Positions 33,931 through 47,102 of a DNA stretch of 64,000 nt are shown piece by piece (position 1 is the first letter of the stretch; the number at the start of each line of letters is the position of its first letter). The notes below the pieces were generated by a model that saw only the letters and a list, made by a program, of their open reading frames with translations, was not told where the DNA came from and did not search any database. The position numbers and the translations under genes are program-made. Origin of the DNA: Phallusia mammillata (lineage: Eukaryota; Chordata; Ascidiacea; Phlebobranchia; Ascidiidae); the NCBI GenBank assembly GCA_003260075.1, contig QLIY01000127.1, positions 1-64,000 on the forward strand. Reading direction: 5' to 3'.

Positions 33931-36900
33931 GCCAGCGACAGGGAGGACGGGCCGCGCGAGAGAGAGTTTGTTGTTTGTCTGGCAACACAATTAGTTTCCC
34001 ATTGCGTGAGACGAACCACATTGGCTGGGTCGAGTTTGGGTTGCCGATATGTTACTATTGATGCCCGCAGCGGCCGCAACACTGACTGACGGATTGACAT
34101 TTCGCCCGCGACCGGAGAATTCAGCCACTGCCCGGACAACACATTGGAAGGAGCTAAACAAGTGACGTCAGCGCTGGAGACAGCTCCGTAGTAAACAGGG
34201 ATAGTTCAGTGGAAACGCAACACCTAGATATACCCGTCAAAGATAGTATATAATGCTGTACAAAATCTGATAGAAAACATGTGCGGCCGAAATTAAAGTC
34301 ACCTTAAAAATGCAATGTTATTTCCGAGTGTAAAACTAATAAATTATCTATTGTTTGAATATGTGCTACAAACCAGCTCAATCTTACAAACATAATGTCA
34401 TTGTCTTCGACCTAAAAACAGTTTTACTAGTACACGACATAAATACACGATGGCACAAACAAATCTATTAAAAATGGACGCTAGCGGAGCCATGGAGCAC
34501 TGAAAAACATCCGGATCTGTTTCCGAGTCATGTTTCACACCGCAAAGGTCAAAAATGCCTGATGCCTGCACAGGGTGAGTTTGGCGTGCCGAGCATAGCT
34601 TCTATAAAGTGAGCCGCAATCGACGTATGGAGAAAGCACCGCTTATCGACGGGGAGGGAAGCTTGTGCATCCTGGCAAATACCTTCACGACAGAGCTAGG
34701 GACACGAGAGGATCATCCGCGGGTATTACCTTGCTGTTGGTCTTTGGGCACGGAGACTGTTACCAAATCGGGGTTGGGATATACAGCGCATTTCTAAATA
34801 AGGCGGTCACCTGTTCAAAGCGGACGAGCCCTGTCCAATCCAACAAAGGACCCATACGGAACTGCCACTTCAGGTCAAGCGCTTGGTGGTTGCGATTTAA
34901 CCCCGCCTCGGGTATCCAGGCCCGGTATCGGATGTCGAAAGCCACAACTAGATCTCTGGCACGCATTACTGAAGGCGTTTAACCTTACTCCGCCCGCACC
35001 CGTATTGAAGTACTCTGCGGCAAGAAACGACTCGAAACGGGGTGAAAAGGCAATGCAGTGAGATGAACACAAACAGAGCGGGCAGGCGGCCGAAAGGATT
35101 TCCTATCTGAAAATAGCGACGCGGCATTTGTGGCGCTTTAATATCCTGCCCAAATAAAACCCAGGGGTCAACGGGGTCACTAACCCAGGACATTGAGTCA
35201 CGTGGATTGAATGCCTGAGTCCTGAGGCTGGTGGGAATCACTTGACTTTGCGCGTTACTGACTGACAAGTCGAAAACACCATCGATCTTGGCCAGTTGGC
35301 TACAAAATCGACTCGAGTGCTTTCTGAAATTTCAACCCAGGTGCATTTTGGCAAAATGCAAACCGAGGGTTAATGTACTGCACCGCGCAAAAGTAACACC
35401 TGGATGTGGTTGGAATTCCACAATACAACAACGCTTACCGCAAGACGCCCGGGTTGTCGTGACAAGTTTACTATCAGCATGCCAGCTCCAAATTCGGCAC
35501 CTGTCCCTATGCAGTCCATTGGAGTAATAGAGACAAGTGAGTATGAGAGTGTCTCCATACATGGTCCGGCAATTGGTGTTGCCGCGCGCATGCCAGGGTG
35601 ATTTGCAGGGAGTCGTCGTGGTTTCTTTGCATGATTTTAAACGCATACCAGAACGCAAATTTCCGCGAGCTGACTTTTACGCTGTGGAGCGCTAATGACG
35701 CACAAATATACACGACAACATCTTGCAAGCTGGCGAAATAGTCAAACAGCGGCGCGGCGACTGATCGCGTGTCAGGCTTTTGGGATCCAGCAGTCCGGGC
35801 TGGCAGTGGGCGGCGTAAACGGCCTTATCGGCCAATCGTAAGAAGTCAGGCCACTATTACTAGGCACCCGATACCGTGGGCCCGTGCCATCATCGACTAC
35901 ATTTTCGACACCCGATCGAAACTTGACACCTAATACGTTTATTAATAGGCCCTACGATGGGTGACACGGCGCAGGGACTGTATACTGTGGATGCTCTGCG
36001 TGACTCGACATTTGGCATAGAAAACGTCAAAACAAATGCTCAATGTCGCGACCATGGCTTATCTTCAAAAGCCGGACTGGTCAAGCGCTATTTATAGTGA
36101 CAAACAGGAAGACCCTTGAGCGTTTTCCCCTGGAAGACTGCTACACAAGGTGGCGCAACGTGAAGTAGAAAATGACTAAGCTGACTCATCCGACATTGAC
36201 CAAGCCTACACTGCTTACATAACACCTTCAAAATGTTCAAAACATAATGTCATTGAACAATACTCAATACCTGATGTATAAAGTAATGTAGGGCGGTATA
36301 TTAGTGATTAATTTTATTCGCTTGACATTTTCCGTTGCCATTTTCGTGCAGTAAAAATACCTGTTCGTGAAACAACTAACAAGCAACATTTTACAAACAT
36401 TAGGCCGCGCCTGTATTAACTAAATTTAGATTAAATTGCATCTTCAAACTTTTTTCACGATAACTCATCGGATAAATTGATACGTTTTGGGCAAAATAAT
36501 TTGTTTGCTGAGCGAAAGGACGCACGTCCGGGAGTGCATGACAAACAACAAAGGAATCTTACGTTTTTTTCGCCGCACGCAACAAATGTCACGGTTTCAT
36601 AGTTAAATGTCCAAGCTTGGCAACTTAAAGTTCCAGTCCTTGGGCATGACTAGTCTTTACGTATAGATCCCAAATTTAATTGGTTCTGTATCTAAATGTC
36701 TAAATTTGTATGCGCAGTTCAGTCATAGTTTAAAAAAGTATTTCAGTTAAATGGCGTTTACCTTACGCAAGCGGACACCCTCGATTGCGCACACGGCGAA
36801 TGGGTTAGAAAGTGCGAATATCATGCTTTCGTCAGTTAATTTGCGGTGAAAATTACCCCAACCGTGCGCACTACGGCGTTAGTTGGGTGAAGGCTCGTGG

Positions 36901-39900
36901 TTAAGCGAAGCCAAAATATCCGTTTGACGAAACACGGCTCAAACGCACGTATGACTTTATGCAGTTCGTTTTGGAATTAAAATAACCTCTCAAACGATGG
37001 AAATACTTCATCAGTGTAGGCTTTTGGCAACCGGAAATTGTATTAGCATGTTGTTCGTGTTGATCTAAATGCAAAACATCCTTTAAATCGTTTTGGGGGC
37101 CTTGGAAGATAGCTATTCGCAGTACGTGTCATAGAGGTACGCGTGGGCAGAGATAGGTTAGGGTAAGTCCCGGCGAATCCGGATGAAGGAAATCCCGCCT
37201 TGTGCGGACGCCGGTCTTGGAGGGCGACCGCAACCTGTGCGCAAACACATCGCTGGCACGGAACAAGTTCAAGACATGCCCGGGAAAACGATCGAAGGCA
37301 CGCGATGTCGTCTTGTGAAGCAAGCAGGCATATGCCGCGAACATCGCTAATCTGTAAATTGAGTCGCCAGATTCGATCGGTTTCGCGTGCGACCTTCGTC
37401 CCGGGCCCAATCACTAAAGTTTGAATTCGGAAGCTCTGGCCTCTGATACGGCGAAATTGTTCATCGTGGTAGACGTGAGCGAATATTTGCGGCTTATACA
37501 TAACCAAACCTATAAGCTCTGAGTGCAAGCACAAATGCATATAAAGACGACATCAGAGCGATACTTTGTCAGAACGGTGGCACTTTCAAGATATTCAGAC
37601 CAATATATAGTTGCAGGTCGTAGGTGACATCATATGTTAGTGGGGCAACATAAGGTTCACGCAACCCCAACCTCAGTTAGTTATCTTAGCATAGGTAAAC
37701 TGAGGACCCAAGACAATAGACTCCTTGATGTTGTGACAATAAGTTGCGTCGAGGTTTCACATAGAAACTGCAGTGACCGGCCCATGGTACCGGTAGAGCT
37801 GTTTTGGATCCCAGCAACGTGACAGGGAACTAGGGTGTCTGCACGCGACGTTGAAAAACGAGACCCTGCTCTGTCGCAGTTTGTGACACGCAGTTTGTAA
37901 AAGATCCATAATCGGTTGATGGCATCGAGTATACAGCGCAGTTCAGGAGCTTGCTGAACACGAAACATATAAGCGTTGCCGAATTCAACGAATAGTTCAT
38001 CGTTATATAAGCAATTTGGCCACAAGGTTCGGTGTATGTGGCTGTGGGCAAAGTTATACCCCTTAATTAGGTTCAAAATGTTACTTGACCAAAAACACTT
38101 GCGCAATTTAATGTAATGTTCAAATGCTATGTAGAATTGTTCAATGTAATGTTAGCAATTTGGCCACCAGTTTCAGTGTATGTGGCTGTGGGCAAAAATA
38201 TAACCCTTTAATATGCTGAAAATGAGTACCGCCCCCAAAAACACTTGTGTAATTCATCAGAGTACCTTTTTATCAGCCCTGTGTGCCCATAGGATGGTGT
38301 TTTTTCCACATGCTGTCGAATATTTTAGCTCGTGAGTCAATGACGGGTGTCTCGATTATGCTGCAATGCGACACCTCTTATCTGTTTTCCGACCGGGTAA
38401 ACACACATCAAGCATACCGTAGAAAATGTGAGAAAAACGAACACTCAACATTTTCGTAAGTTTTTACCATTTGTCGGGGACTTGAATTTATCCTTTACAC
38501 GAAGTTTATTCATTGTATACATTTCAATATACAATCCATACATATATTTGTACAGCCGTAGAAAACATAACAAGGTAATGAAAATATATACTAAACTGAG
38601 GCTTATCCGAACAATTTAATTTTCGTTATGCAACGTAATTTAGAAAAAAAAGTATAAAAATCGATTCCGCCAATGAATGACTTCGTCAGAGTTTATTCAA
38701 ACAAAAAAAATCGCAACTGGAATCGTCGGCAATGAGCGCATGTTGGTTCAGGACGATTTTTTTAGTGAGCATAGTTTTTCTGGTAATGTAAACTAATTGA
38801 TCCAAAAAATGATATTGGCGCTAGTCACATAACGTCGAATCTTTGACCCAGCTTAACTGGCCCACATTTTCCCGCAAAGGGCGTAAAAACGTGAATCTTT
38901 TTCGCAAAACAGACCGAATTTTGACAAAACAAGAGGATTGTGTTGCACCGCTTGCCAGCCACAAGGCACATCCGAGCGGTTGGTGGTGTCGCAACCACAA
39001 TGGCCAGACAACATAGCGATAATAGACATGGGTCACGCGCGGTCGGTCCTGCTGGCAAACCACCCTCCGTGCCTGGGGCATAGGCTTAAACATGTGTGTT
39101 GACAAGTTAATGAAAACATACGCTAATTTGGCCAAGATCTGACAAAAATCTGCCGCATGCCAGGGCTGATGTTGAGTGTAGTGGATAAATGGTGTAAGCT
39201 CAAACCTCGATGTGATTGTATGTACACAGGTGGGCACTTGTGCCACCCGCATTGTATCAACGGACCGCGTACAGATCGTAAACGCCGTTTCGGCCATTCT
39301 TTTTGTATTCAATTATACATAGAAATAGCTTTTATATACCAGAATTAAGTTTTAAATAGACTATTCTATTTCAAAAATACCATGCTCACACGTTTTTTAA
39401 ACTCAAGAGAAGTGGTAAATATAGAAAAGCCAATAGCTTTGGGACATTTTGAGTCAGTATATTTGAGTCCTTTAGTGACAGTAATCATGATATTTACGCT
39501 TTGCTATGCTCCAAAAACGAAATGCGTCTATTGACATATAAATCGTCCGGACGCAGCTAACAAGTGCAACCTTTTCGTACTTGAAGTTAGGACAACATCA
39601 ACCAAATTCGGCAACTACAAAGCGTTCCACCGGTAGCTACGCCCTGTTAATGTGACCTGGGAGCGCTAACCCCAACCAGGGTGGATTATTGTGTCATCGT
39701 GGAGGTGTCCTATTAGACAAGCGTTCACAGGCGAAAATTTGATAAACGGAGCAGCCCAAAACTTCCCATAAATACCAAACAAGTCCTGAAAATAGCACAG
39801 ACGCTTTCGTCGGCCCTCAGAACGCTTTGGTTGGCAGTGGAGCGGGGGTAAACTATGGGGGCAATGATTTAGAGCGAGGCGTGAGCGACAACAAAAACAT

Positions 39901-42620
39901 GAGCCGAAAGCGTGTCCGCTCGGCATGTATGTGGCAGAAAAGTGTGAAAGGATGACAGGCTACACCTCTGCGTGGTATTTGACGCCGGCACGCTCAATTG
40001 CAATGCGTAATCGCCCTTGGCCCCTTGGCAGTGGGCACCGATCCCTTTAAGCTGGGCTCCTACGTTGGCCTCACTTTGTTTTGCTTTTTAGCGTAGATGA
40101 GAAATGCAAACTTGGAGTGATGGAACAGAGCATTATTAATGTAACCAAGTGCACCAGCATATACATTTAAGAGTTGTACAAGGGGCCTTAAATCTGAGCC
40201 CGAACCCGGTCCGACATCGAAAGTACTAGCCGGAAACCGACTATTTTTGAAAAACAAAGCCCGAATCACGCTTGAAAGTTGCTGAAAATGCGTCAAAAGT
40301 GGTGCTGACCGCGAATTAAGGCCCGATTAAGCCCGTTCTAATAAAAACCAAACTAGGCCCAAATCCGAACCCGAAAAACGCGGCCCGACTTACAACTCTC
40401 AATACCACGACATTAACAAACGTAAAACCCATGTGCAGTACACGTAGCAATTTAAATTTCTAATACATGCTAAACGCCTAAAAGTGTCAAGCGTCATGAA
40501 ATGCATGTAAGAATCTTGTAAAACAAGAATCAGATCAAACAAAGTATATCTACATCACTTGAGGTCGCTGTACATTACGAAACCTGTTCATCACAAATCA
40601 TTTATCCGACTTTTTGTTATCAAACAGCCACACGTCCCATGAGTCGCTATTATAAGCCGCACGCTATCCGGAAAACAACAGTACATAGGAAGGAGCGTAA
40701 TTGACGTTAAATAAGCGGCGACTTGTTTATGGAGCAAAATAACAGTAGCGGGTAACTGCCAACCCCATCTTATAACTTCTTGCCAGCAGAATGCGTGACT
40801 GTTATGGCGGAAATCAATAACTGGTGTTTGTCTAATCATAAGCTTTCTTACAGGAGCGAAGGAAATGTAACCAATGGCCACAAAATCGATATCTGTTTGA
40901 CAACAACGAGAGCGGATTAAACCACGAGTCCACTGAAACTTGTCACGCAAAAACATAAAGTAGAGTTTAAAGTGCAATCAACCCCCACAGTCGCAGTTTT
41001 CTGGTGATTACTGTTCTCTACTGTTCAACATTATCAAAAAAAACAGTGCAAAAAACCCTAGACCAAACAGAATCATCCGGTACACACATAGTATTTGCAC
41101 AGAATACATATTTCACCAACGGTTTTTGTCTCGCAAGATGTTTTACTATTTTATCTTTTTACACCAGTGTTGTATTCGTTCAAAGGCAAAAAACCTTAGG
41201 TGAAATATATATTCTGCACAAATACTGTGTATACCGGCTGATTCTGTTTGGTGTAGGGTTTTATGCACTGGTTTCATGCTTTCAATATTAGGTTGTCACG
41301 CAAAGCAACGTTTGATGCATAAAGTAAAGGGCAGAGTATCACATGTTTGTACGCGAACCACTGCACAGACAGAATGCACTTAAACTGTAGTTTAGTTCTA
41401 CAATGGGCGTCCGTTTTGAGCCACAGCTGACACGCAAACTCCGAATTCCAATTGCAAGAAGCTAGAATTTCCCCAGATCAAAGCGCACCATTAAAAGCCC
41501 CATTACACTGCTTTGGCCATTAAAACACGGCCCCAGTCTAGAGGGTTCTTTCAGGACGTTGCGACCCCGCGTTAACAGTAAACGGACTGTGAATCAACAA
41601 AGATCAAGGTTTTCTTCAACAACAAAGGAAAGGTGCACCACAAACAAGTGCGACTAAAAAACAAAACGTCTTTTTCGACAGCGATTCCAAGTGTTGTGTT
41701 TACGTAATCCCTGTGTAGGGCCGTTTCTTAATTCGGGTGATGTTTCGATATTTATCACGTTTTCAAAGTTTCAGGAGCCGCCAATTGTTGTGTGTTTCAA
41801 TGGAAGTTAAACTACTTGCAAAACCGACGAAACTTTAGTACACCGGACTTGCGAAACGTAATTAGCGTATCTTCATATCTGATTGGAGATAAAATAATTT
41901 AGACAAGAAAAACACGTCAACATGAATATGGCGTGGTCGAACCATAAATGCCTACATGTGATGCTAAGGTTGTTTTATAGTTGTATTCATAGGAAATAAA
42001 CTGATTACACATATATTGATGTTTGTAACTGGAATACAATCGAGCCTTTTGTCAATCAATACCAATACTGACTCGAATCTTAACCACACCAAACGAGGTG
42101 TTGGAAAGGAAGAAAATGTGCATTCTGGCCTACTTTTACACTTTTACACGTGTCCACATTTGTTTTAAAAAAACAGAAAACCAAGGTATGATTATACTCA
42201 AAAACCTGAAAAAATATTTTTCAGTCCAAAGTATAAATATAAAATGCCTAATACAATTTTGATTTATGGGCTCCTTAGATTCTTATGAGCCCTGGTGCGG
42301 AGCACCGAACCCTTTCATTGGTTTGGTACCATATGTATTGCGCTTTATCCACAATACATTCAGTTCGTTATCTATTCATGTTAACGAAAAATTTCATTTG
42401 GTTAAACCTTTAATTGCATGATGGGGGAAAATACATCCACTTGAAAGATCACACCACATCAATATTCACACCCCTATTATTAAGTGTTTTATTCAATCCT
42501 ATAGGACTTACGTCTTGGTTGTTCGTCGGTGACTGATTCCAGGAAGTCTTGGGGCGTCATGAAGAACTCGCCGCTTACTTCAACCGAGGCAAAATCGTGG
42601 AATCGCTTTTCCCTCAAGTG
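24960..42620 (-). CDS. MICU3: MICU2/MICU3-type EF-hand regulator of the mitochondrial calcium uniporter (9 exons, ends missing)
   Basis: MICU proteins gate the calcium uniporter from the mitochondrial intermembrane space. Minus-strand exons: 42620-42512, 29856-29698, 29343-29261, 27647-27594 (weakest), 26603-26503, 26432-26382, 25771-25654, 25591-25483, 25117-24960; phases agree at every join. Order of motifs: EKRFHDFASVEVSGEFFMTP; GLISYTEYLFLLCILTK; first EF-hand DVDGNRRVDKKE (D, D, N, D, E ligands); DTTLLVHFFGKNGK; FMDNLQTEVLE; SFEEFRSFFQFLNNLEDFAI; second EF-hand DKDGDNKLSHVE; EFMGVMKDRIQRGFR. These match MICU2/3 better than MICU1. Both EF-hands have full ligand sets. The 18-codon exon at 27594 has good splice sites but no clear counterpart. 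The usual LQEIFRKK stretch was not found, nor the C-terminal exon after GFR. The first intron seen is 12.7 kb. A possible first exon lies at 54031-54249. Confidence 0.9.
25154..25401. mobile_element. hAT-type MITE with perfect 8-bp TSD (MICU intron)
   Basis: The element at 25162-25393 (232 bp) has ends AAGTGGTTCCCAACCGGGG and GTTTGGGAACCACTG. It is flanked by CATTAGCT on both sides (25154-25161 and 25394-25401). The interior words AACCTGTGAAGTTGAT and AGGAATTCGTC are shared with the element at 27025, so the two are the same family. Confidence 0.92.
27017..27277. mobile_element. hAT-type MITE, sister of the element at 25162 (MICU intron)
   Basis: The element at 27025-27269 has ends CAGTGGTTTCCAACCGGGG and GGTTGGGAACCACTG. 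The flanks TGCAAAAG and TGCTAAAC match at 6 of 8 positions, a decayed duplication. The interior aligns along its length to the 25162 copy. Confidence 0.85.
28387..28675. repeat. Duplicated segment around ten-C spacer (MICU intron)
   Basis: About 140 bases starting GTAGCTACTGTTCTCGACAG occur at about 28387-28526 and again at 28538-28675 with a few substitutions, separated by 11 C. The second copy continues into unique sequence. Same pattern as the other spacers. Confidence 0.8.
30108..30169. repeat. Imperfect inverted repeat, 19-base arms
   Basis: GTACGCCAGGCCTGTTAAA (30108-30126) and TTTAATAGGCCCGGCGTAC (30151-30169) pair with two mismatches around a 24-base loop. It could form a strong hairpin; origin unknown. 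Confidence 0.6.
32945..33120. repeat. C tract flanked by about 41-base direct repeats
   Basis: A 92-base C run (32986-33077) lies between two copies of a sequence starting GCTTTTTGAGCACAAATAAA and ending GCGGGGAGTAAA. They differ only in the length of an A run. This is like the ten-C joins but with a longer spacer, which links the long tracts to the same artefact. Confidence 0.7.
38009..38260. repeat. Diverged tandem duplication of about 105 bases
   Basis: CAATTTGGCCACAAGGTTCG... (38009-38112) and CAATTTGGCCACCAGTTTC... (38156-38260) align over about 105 bases, sharing GTGTATGTGGCTGTGGGCAA and AAAAACACTTG. Divergence with indels and no C spacer suggests a genuine old duplication. Confidence 0.65.
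41044..41270. mobile_element. Fold-back MITE with about 80-base inverted arms
   Basis: The left arm begins CAGTGCAAAAAACCCTAGAC and the right arm ends GTGTAGGGTTTTATGCACTG. The arms stay complementary for roughly 80 bases, through AAACAGAATC and GAATA-rich stretches to TTTCACC/GGTGAAA. Total 227 bp. No target duplication was found, so the superfamily is open; the CAGTG start resembles hAT. Confidence 0.75.
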
Positions 42621-44700
42621 CTGATAAACATCACGGTTCGGCCTGGCCACGGCTTCGTTCTTGGCCTGCAACACCACGCAGCTATGTGTAATATGCTCAT
42701 CAACATAATCAACCCATCAGAGACCTTATCGCTATCAATAACGCTACCCCGCTTTGTTCACATGCCGAAAAATGACAGTTCTGGTTGATAGATATGCTTG
42801 GTAGTAGCACTCGATTTACGCTAGGTGGCAGTCGTGAGTGCAATTTAGGTTTAACGGATTTATACGGCCATACGAAGGTCGACATGTAAGGTACCTGCAG
42901 CTAACAAGGCCCATTAAAAAACTATTGCGTATAACTGAAAAACCATTTAACCGTTCCAGGCCAAATTCGGCATGATTGTTGCAGAGGTTGATATTAAACA
43001 TCCATTAGATTTTGAGGACGTTTGCATGTTTTGTTTTTGTAGGATAACAGTTTAAAAAAAATAAAACTTGGGCCTTAATACAAACCTATGCTGTTAATAA
43101 AGCCCAACATTTTCATGTTTTTAAAAAGAGTCTAGAAACCAATCAGACTCATTTATACTTTGCTTCGGTCAAATAAAAGTTTAAACAAGCAACGTTATTA
43201 ACTCATATTACACATATACTGTTAACTAAGACATATAACTGTTAATCTGAAGGTACTAAAAAAAAGAATAAACGACCCCTTGACATTTGATAACCAAAAA
43301 TACTAAATGAAAGATTACTTCCACAAACATCTTATTCGGACTTTTTATCTCCCTAAGAAAGCATAAAAGCAAATTTTGTGCATATCAGTCGCCTTTAGTA
43401 TAAAAGACACTTGAGAAAATGACAAATTATCGTTGGGCCTTATTGCAAGCAATGGCTGACAAACAAAACCGTAATAAAATTTATTTGAAGTAATTCTTTT
43501 TTCCAGATCGGATAATGCTCCAATTAAACTAAAATGACCCCATTACTAATATATCTTAATAAGTTTTCATTTCGACAACACAACCTTTTCATTTTTGCTA
43601 CCAATTTTAACAAAAAATAATAAAAAGTTGAAAATAAACACTTCTTAATTTGGATTGGTCATGATAACAATTACATATAACTTGCAGGTCCAAAACTTTG
43701 TAAATCATTTTAAGTACATATATATTTTAAAATTACATCAAAACGGAAGCATTTTTTCTGGCACATAAAAAAATATTAGCAGTGGGCCTTATTACCTTCC
43801 GGGCCTATATACCTTCAGGTACCTTAGCTAATGTTTCAATCACGTTTTTTAAATGGCACGTGAAATCGGATACAATAGGAATGTGTGGTTAGCTTTTACG
43901 TAACTTGGGAGGGTTAACAGGCAAGTCTAAATGCCATAGAAATGCATGCTTAAAAAGACAAGGTGTTCATCCAAAAAGTAACATTAGGCACACAAAATTC
44001 ATGTTACTTGCCTAATGCGGTTTACATCTGGATATACTTTATATCATGACCGGCTAAAATCGTCCAAATTTTAGCTGAATCATCATATGCGAAAAGCCAA
44101 TCCTTGGGGGTGTGCACCAAGTAAGCGTTCAAATAAGCGTATCTTATATCCAACTGCGCCCCTGTTTAAGCCTATTTGTGACCAATATATTGGGGTGTGC
44201 AAGTAGAATTGAAATCCAGAAAATCATGGGAAAATATGCTAATCACGCCTGACTTAAAGAGCCCACGCAAAAACCCGACTCTTAACAGTGGCCGGTAATT
44301 TGAAGAGACTTCTACACTAGTATCGCAGGCCGGTTATTACCTATAGGTCAGGCGCGGCTAAGCGATCAAACATTTTGTAAAGACCGACAATATTAGGAAG
44401 ATTGCGCGACCTGTCTGAAACACAGACTTCCCACAAAGGCTTGTCATTCAGGTTTAACTACAAGGTACCAAATCTTCAACCACAAGAGCTGCACCTTCTG
44501 CATACTGCGCGCGCAAGTCGGGTCGATAATTTGGCTAATTGCATTCGAGAGATCGGCGACCAGCGGGGAACAGAAACCAAGGCAAGTCGGTTGTCTGCGC
44601 CGCGAGCAAAGACGATCGCAAAGGAGAACCGGCTGTGGTCATCCACAATTAACTGTTCCCGTTTTGACCGCAAATGCTGGTGCGATTCCGATACCACGAC
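42621..44700. other. Non-coding DNA upstream of the last visible MICU exon
   Basis: AT-rich to about 44.1 kb, then more CpG-rich. No exon with homology was recognised. The N-terminal exon of MICU would be expected here or further right. Confidence 0.35.
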
Positions 44701-44730
44701 CGACTATTAGTGGGGTGCGGCCCCTGAAGG

Positions 44731-45095
44731 ACATTGTCGCCAATTCATCCACCGGTTTCACAAACCGACGTATTTAGGGAGATTGACAAAGAAAATGCAA
44801 ATTGGTTGGAAATTCGTGAAGGAAAATCTACGCTTATACGGATTGTCGCCATTTCATCAACGGGTTTCGCAATCCAACGTATTTTGGGCGTTTGCCAGCG
44901 ATTGACAAAGAAAATGCAAATTGGTTGCTAATTCGTCAAGGAAATTCACGCTTACCAAATAAAACCTCAAGGTTTTTCGACATTGTCGTCAATTCATTAA
45001 CGGGTTTCGCAAACCAGACTATTCAGGGCGTTTGCGAGCAATTGACAACTGAAATGCAAATAGGTTGGAAATTAATCCATGAAAACTACACTTAC
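44731..45095. repeat. Three-unit tandem repeat of about 110-140 bases
   Basis: Units start at ATTGTCGCCAATTCATC (44733), ATTGTCGCCATTTCATC (44842) and ATTGTCGTCAATTCATT (44982). Each contains ACGGGTTTCGCAA-like, GGGCGTTTG and AATGCAAATTGGTTG words. Each unit also contains ATTGACAA, a partial inverse of its own start. Function unknown. Confidence 0.75.
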
Positions 45096-45767
45096 ACAAA
45101 AAAATAAGGTTTTCCTTGGTTGTACGCAAATTGACACGTCCGTCGGGAAAACGAAAAAGCCGGTTTCGATACACAAAACCAGCGGCGTCATTCGCTGCAC
45201 GCTCGAAGGGGTATGGAAAAAGTACAATAAAAACAAACAAACACACAAACAGAAGCGAGCGCAATCCATCAAAGCCACGACAAGAGGCGTTGCAAGCGAC
45301 GGCCCGTCCACCGGCCATCCATCTCGTTGACGCCTGCGTGAACAAGTCGCATGAAAGAGCCTCGTTAGGCGATCGATAAACAAACAGTCACAAACGCGGG
45401 GACCCGTGAAGCGGTGAACCCGGCACAAGAGCTTTGAGTGTTTACGTTTGTAGCTTAATCCCACGCGATACGCATCTTTCCTGGTCACCGAAAAGCGCAA
45501 CACAACAGGACGAACTTTTCGCCGGGATTTTGCCCGGGCGCGCCTGCAATGTAACAGTTTTCCGTGGGTCGATTCTATTTTGAGAAGAATTCACAAACTT
45601 TAGGTTTTAACGTTAAGCCAGTAAACAAATTGATTAGCTTCCCACTACGAGCGTTATCAAAGCAAATACCGTAATACTGACGCATTTTGATGCTCTAACT
45701 TTATTGTGAATGGCAAAGCATAACGAATCAAGGTCATTTGTCACTTTACAAAATAACAATATAATAT

Positions 45768-46040
45768 TCACAAAAAATTACACAAATCTTTAAAAGTTTC
45801 TTTAAAAGAGTAAAGCAGGTCAAAATACGCCAACTGCTTATAAAACCTGCATCTGCCGTAGGATCTTGCTGGAAATTTGCTGTGAAATACGTTAGCGCCA
45901 ACGTTGCTAACATTTATGAGCAAGTAATATAGAAGAGGGTTGTGGGGTAGGAGATATTTGAATATTGCGGGGTCAGTGGCAAAGTCGAAACAAAATTGTA
46001 GAGCGATGCCGGCCCCGGAAAATGTGTAATCGACTCCACA
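45768..46040 (-). CDS. Possible exon or unrecognised ORF, uncertain
   Basis: A minus-strand open frame follows a possible tatcatag acceptor near 46040. It encodes about 90 residues (CGVDYTFSGAGIALQFCFDF at the start), aromatic-rich with a few cysteines, ending at a stop near 45768. It could be a downstream exon of the secreted-protein gene beginning at 47172, which is on the same strand, but no intermediate exon was found and no family is recognised. It may equally be chance. Confidence 0.2.
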   Translation of the reverse strand, partial: CGVDYTFSGAGIALQFCFDFATDPAIFKYLLPHNPLLYYLLINVSNVGANVFHSKFPARSYGRCRFYKQLAYFDLLYSFKETFKDLCNFL

Positions 46041-47102
46041 ACTATGATATTCAATATACGTGAAGTCAGACATATAAAAAAAAACACAAACAAAAACAGG
46101 CCTGGCGAATTAGGACAAGCACAAAGTCATTAAAAACGGTTCATCGCAGGTTCACAGTCCAATAGACATTTTAAGATATCACGGAGTTGACATAAGAGCT
46201 ACGAATTACCATTGATCAGTGATACAAGCCTGTGCAAATTTTAGGTGAAATTCGCGTCGACACGAGACGGCATTCGATCATTTCAACACTCACTTGTGCG
46301 TCATACCTTAGTGGCACTGTTTGAAATAGCTTTACACGATGGGAATCTCTATTCGTAAGACATACCACTCCTTCAATGCAACCAAGCGAGGATAAAGCGC
46401 CCTATTACTGCATTTCAATTGCCAGCATTCCCACATTAATTTTCCATATCACAGAAATCTACTCCCTGTCCGTTCAGCTTCAAGATCAAGAGAATTGGAT
46501 CGTTTAGAGACAGGTAAGTCATGGGAACACAACTCGTCTCTTCTGTAAACATGAGTGACCTCACGTTCTTGGAATCATATTAGTGTTATGATCAGAGCCA
46601 TTAGAGGTGTTTAACCCAAACGATACATGTTAAGAAACGAGTCAGAAATTTACACTTCAAATGATGGCAAGTGAGCAATCTTGGAAATGGTTTGTGTGAA
46701 GAAGGGTTAAAGGCAATTGATGCACACTTTTTCATTTTTTGTGTGCATTATCGGCTGCATAAGTCACAAAAAAGGCGAACAATGAAAAAAACACATTTTC
46801 GGGGCCTGTGGGTGAACCGCTGGGTTATCCAGGGTCAAGCTTTGGATAACTAGCTAACATTTGTGTAAGTTTGAATGAGTTTGAAGCACTCTTTCTTGAC
46901 AAATGCAATCCAGGATTTTTGGAAAAAGTATAATAGCGTTTTATAAAAAAAAGTTTTCCAAAAAAAATATTTATTAAACGCACAGTTACGAACATAATAT
47001 AAAATAGAACTAGAAGAGTGGCTTTCTGATATACTTCCATTTTATATATTCNAGACAGGTTGGGTGGACAAACAATTTTCTTTGTCACACTAAATAGCTT
47101 AC

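Larger units (their letters stand above)
29902..42488. other. Large MICU intron, no further gene recognised
   Basis: About 12.6 kb between two MICU exons. It holds a hairpin at 30108-30169, C runs at about 31194-31263, 32986-33077 and 33894-33928, a diverged tandem duplication near 38009-38260, and a fold-back element at 41044-41270. From about 32.1 to 38.1 kb the DNA is visibly richer in G+C and CpG than the gene bodies to the left. Open frames up to about 165 codons occur, but none shows splice logic or family motifs I recognise. Confidence 0.5.

Noticed and set aside
37043..37540. 165-codon minus-strand ORF in the large MICU intron
   Set aside because: Overlapping frames of similar length exist on both strands in this GC-rich patch, and no domain or intron structure is recognisable.
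38821..39312. 163-codon minus-strand ORF
   Set aside because: Composition is that of surrounding non-coding DNA and there are no family motifs.
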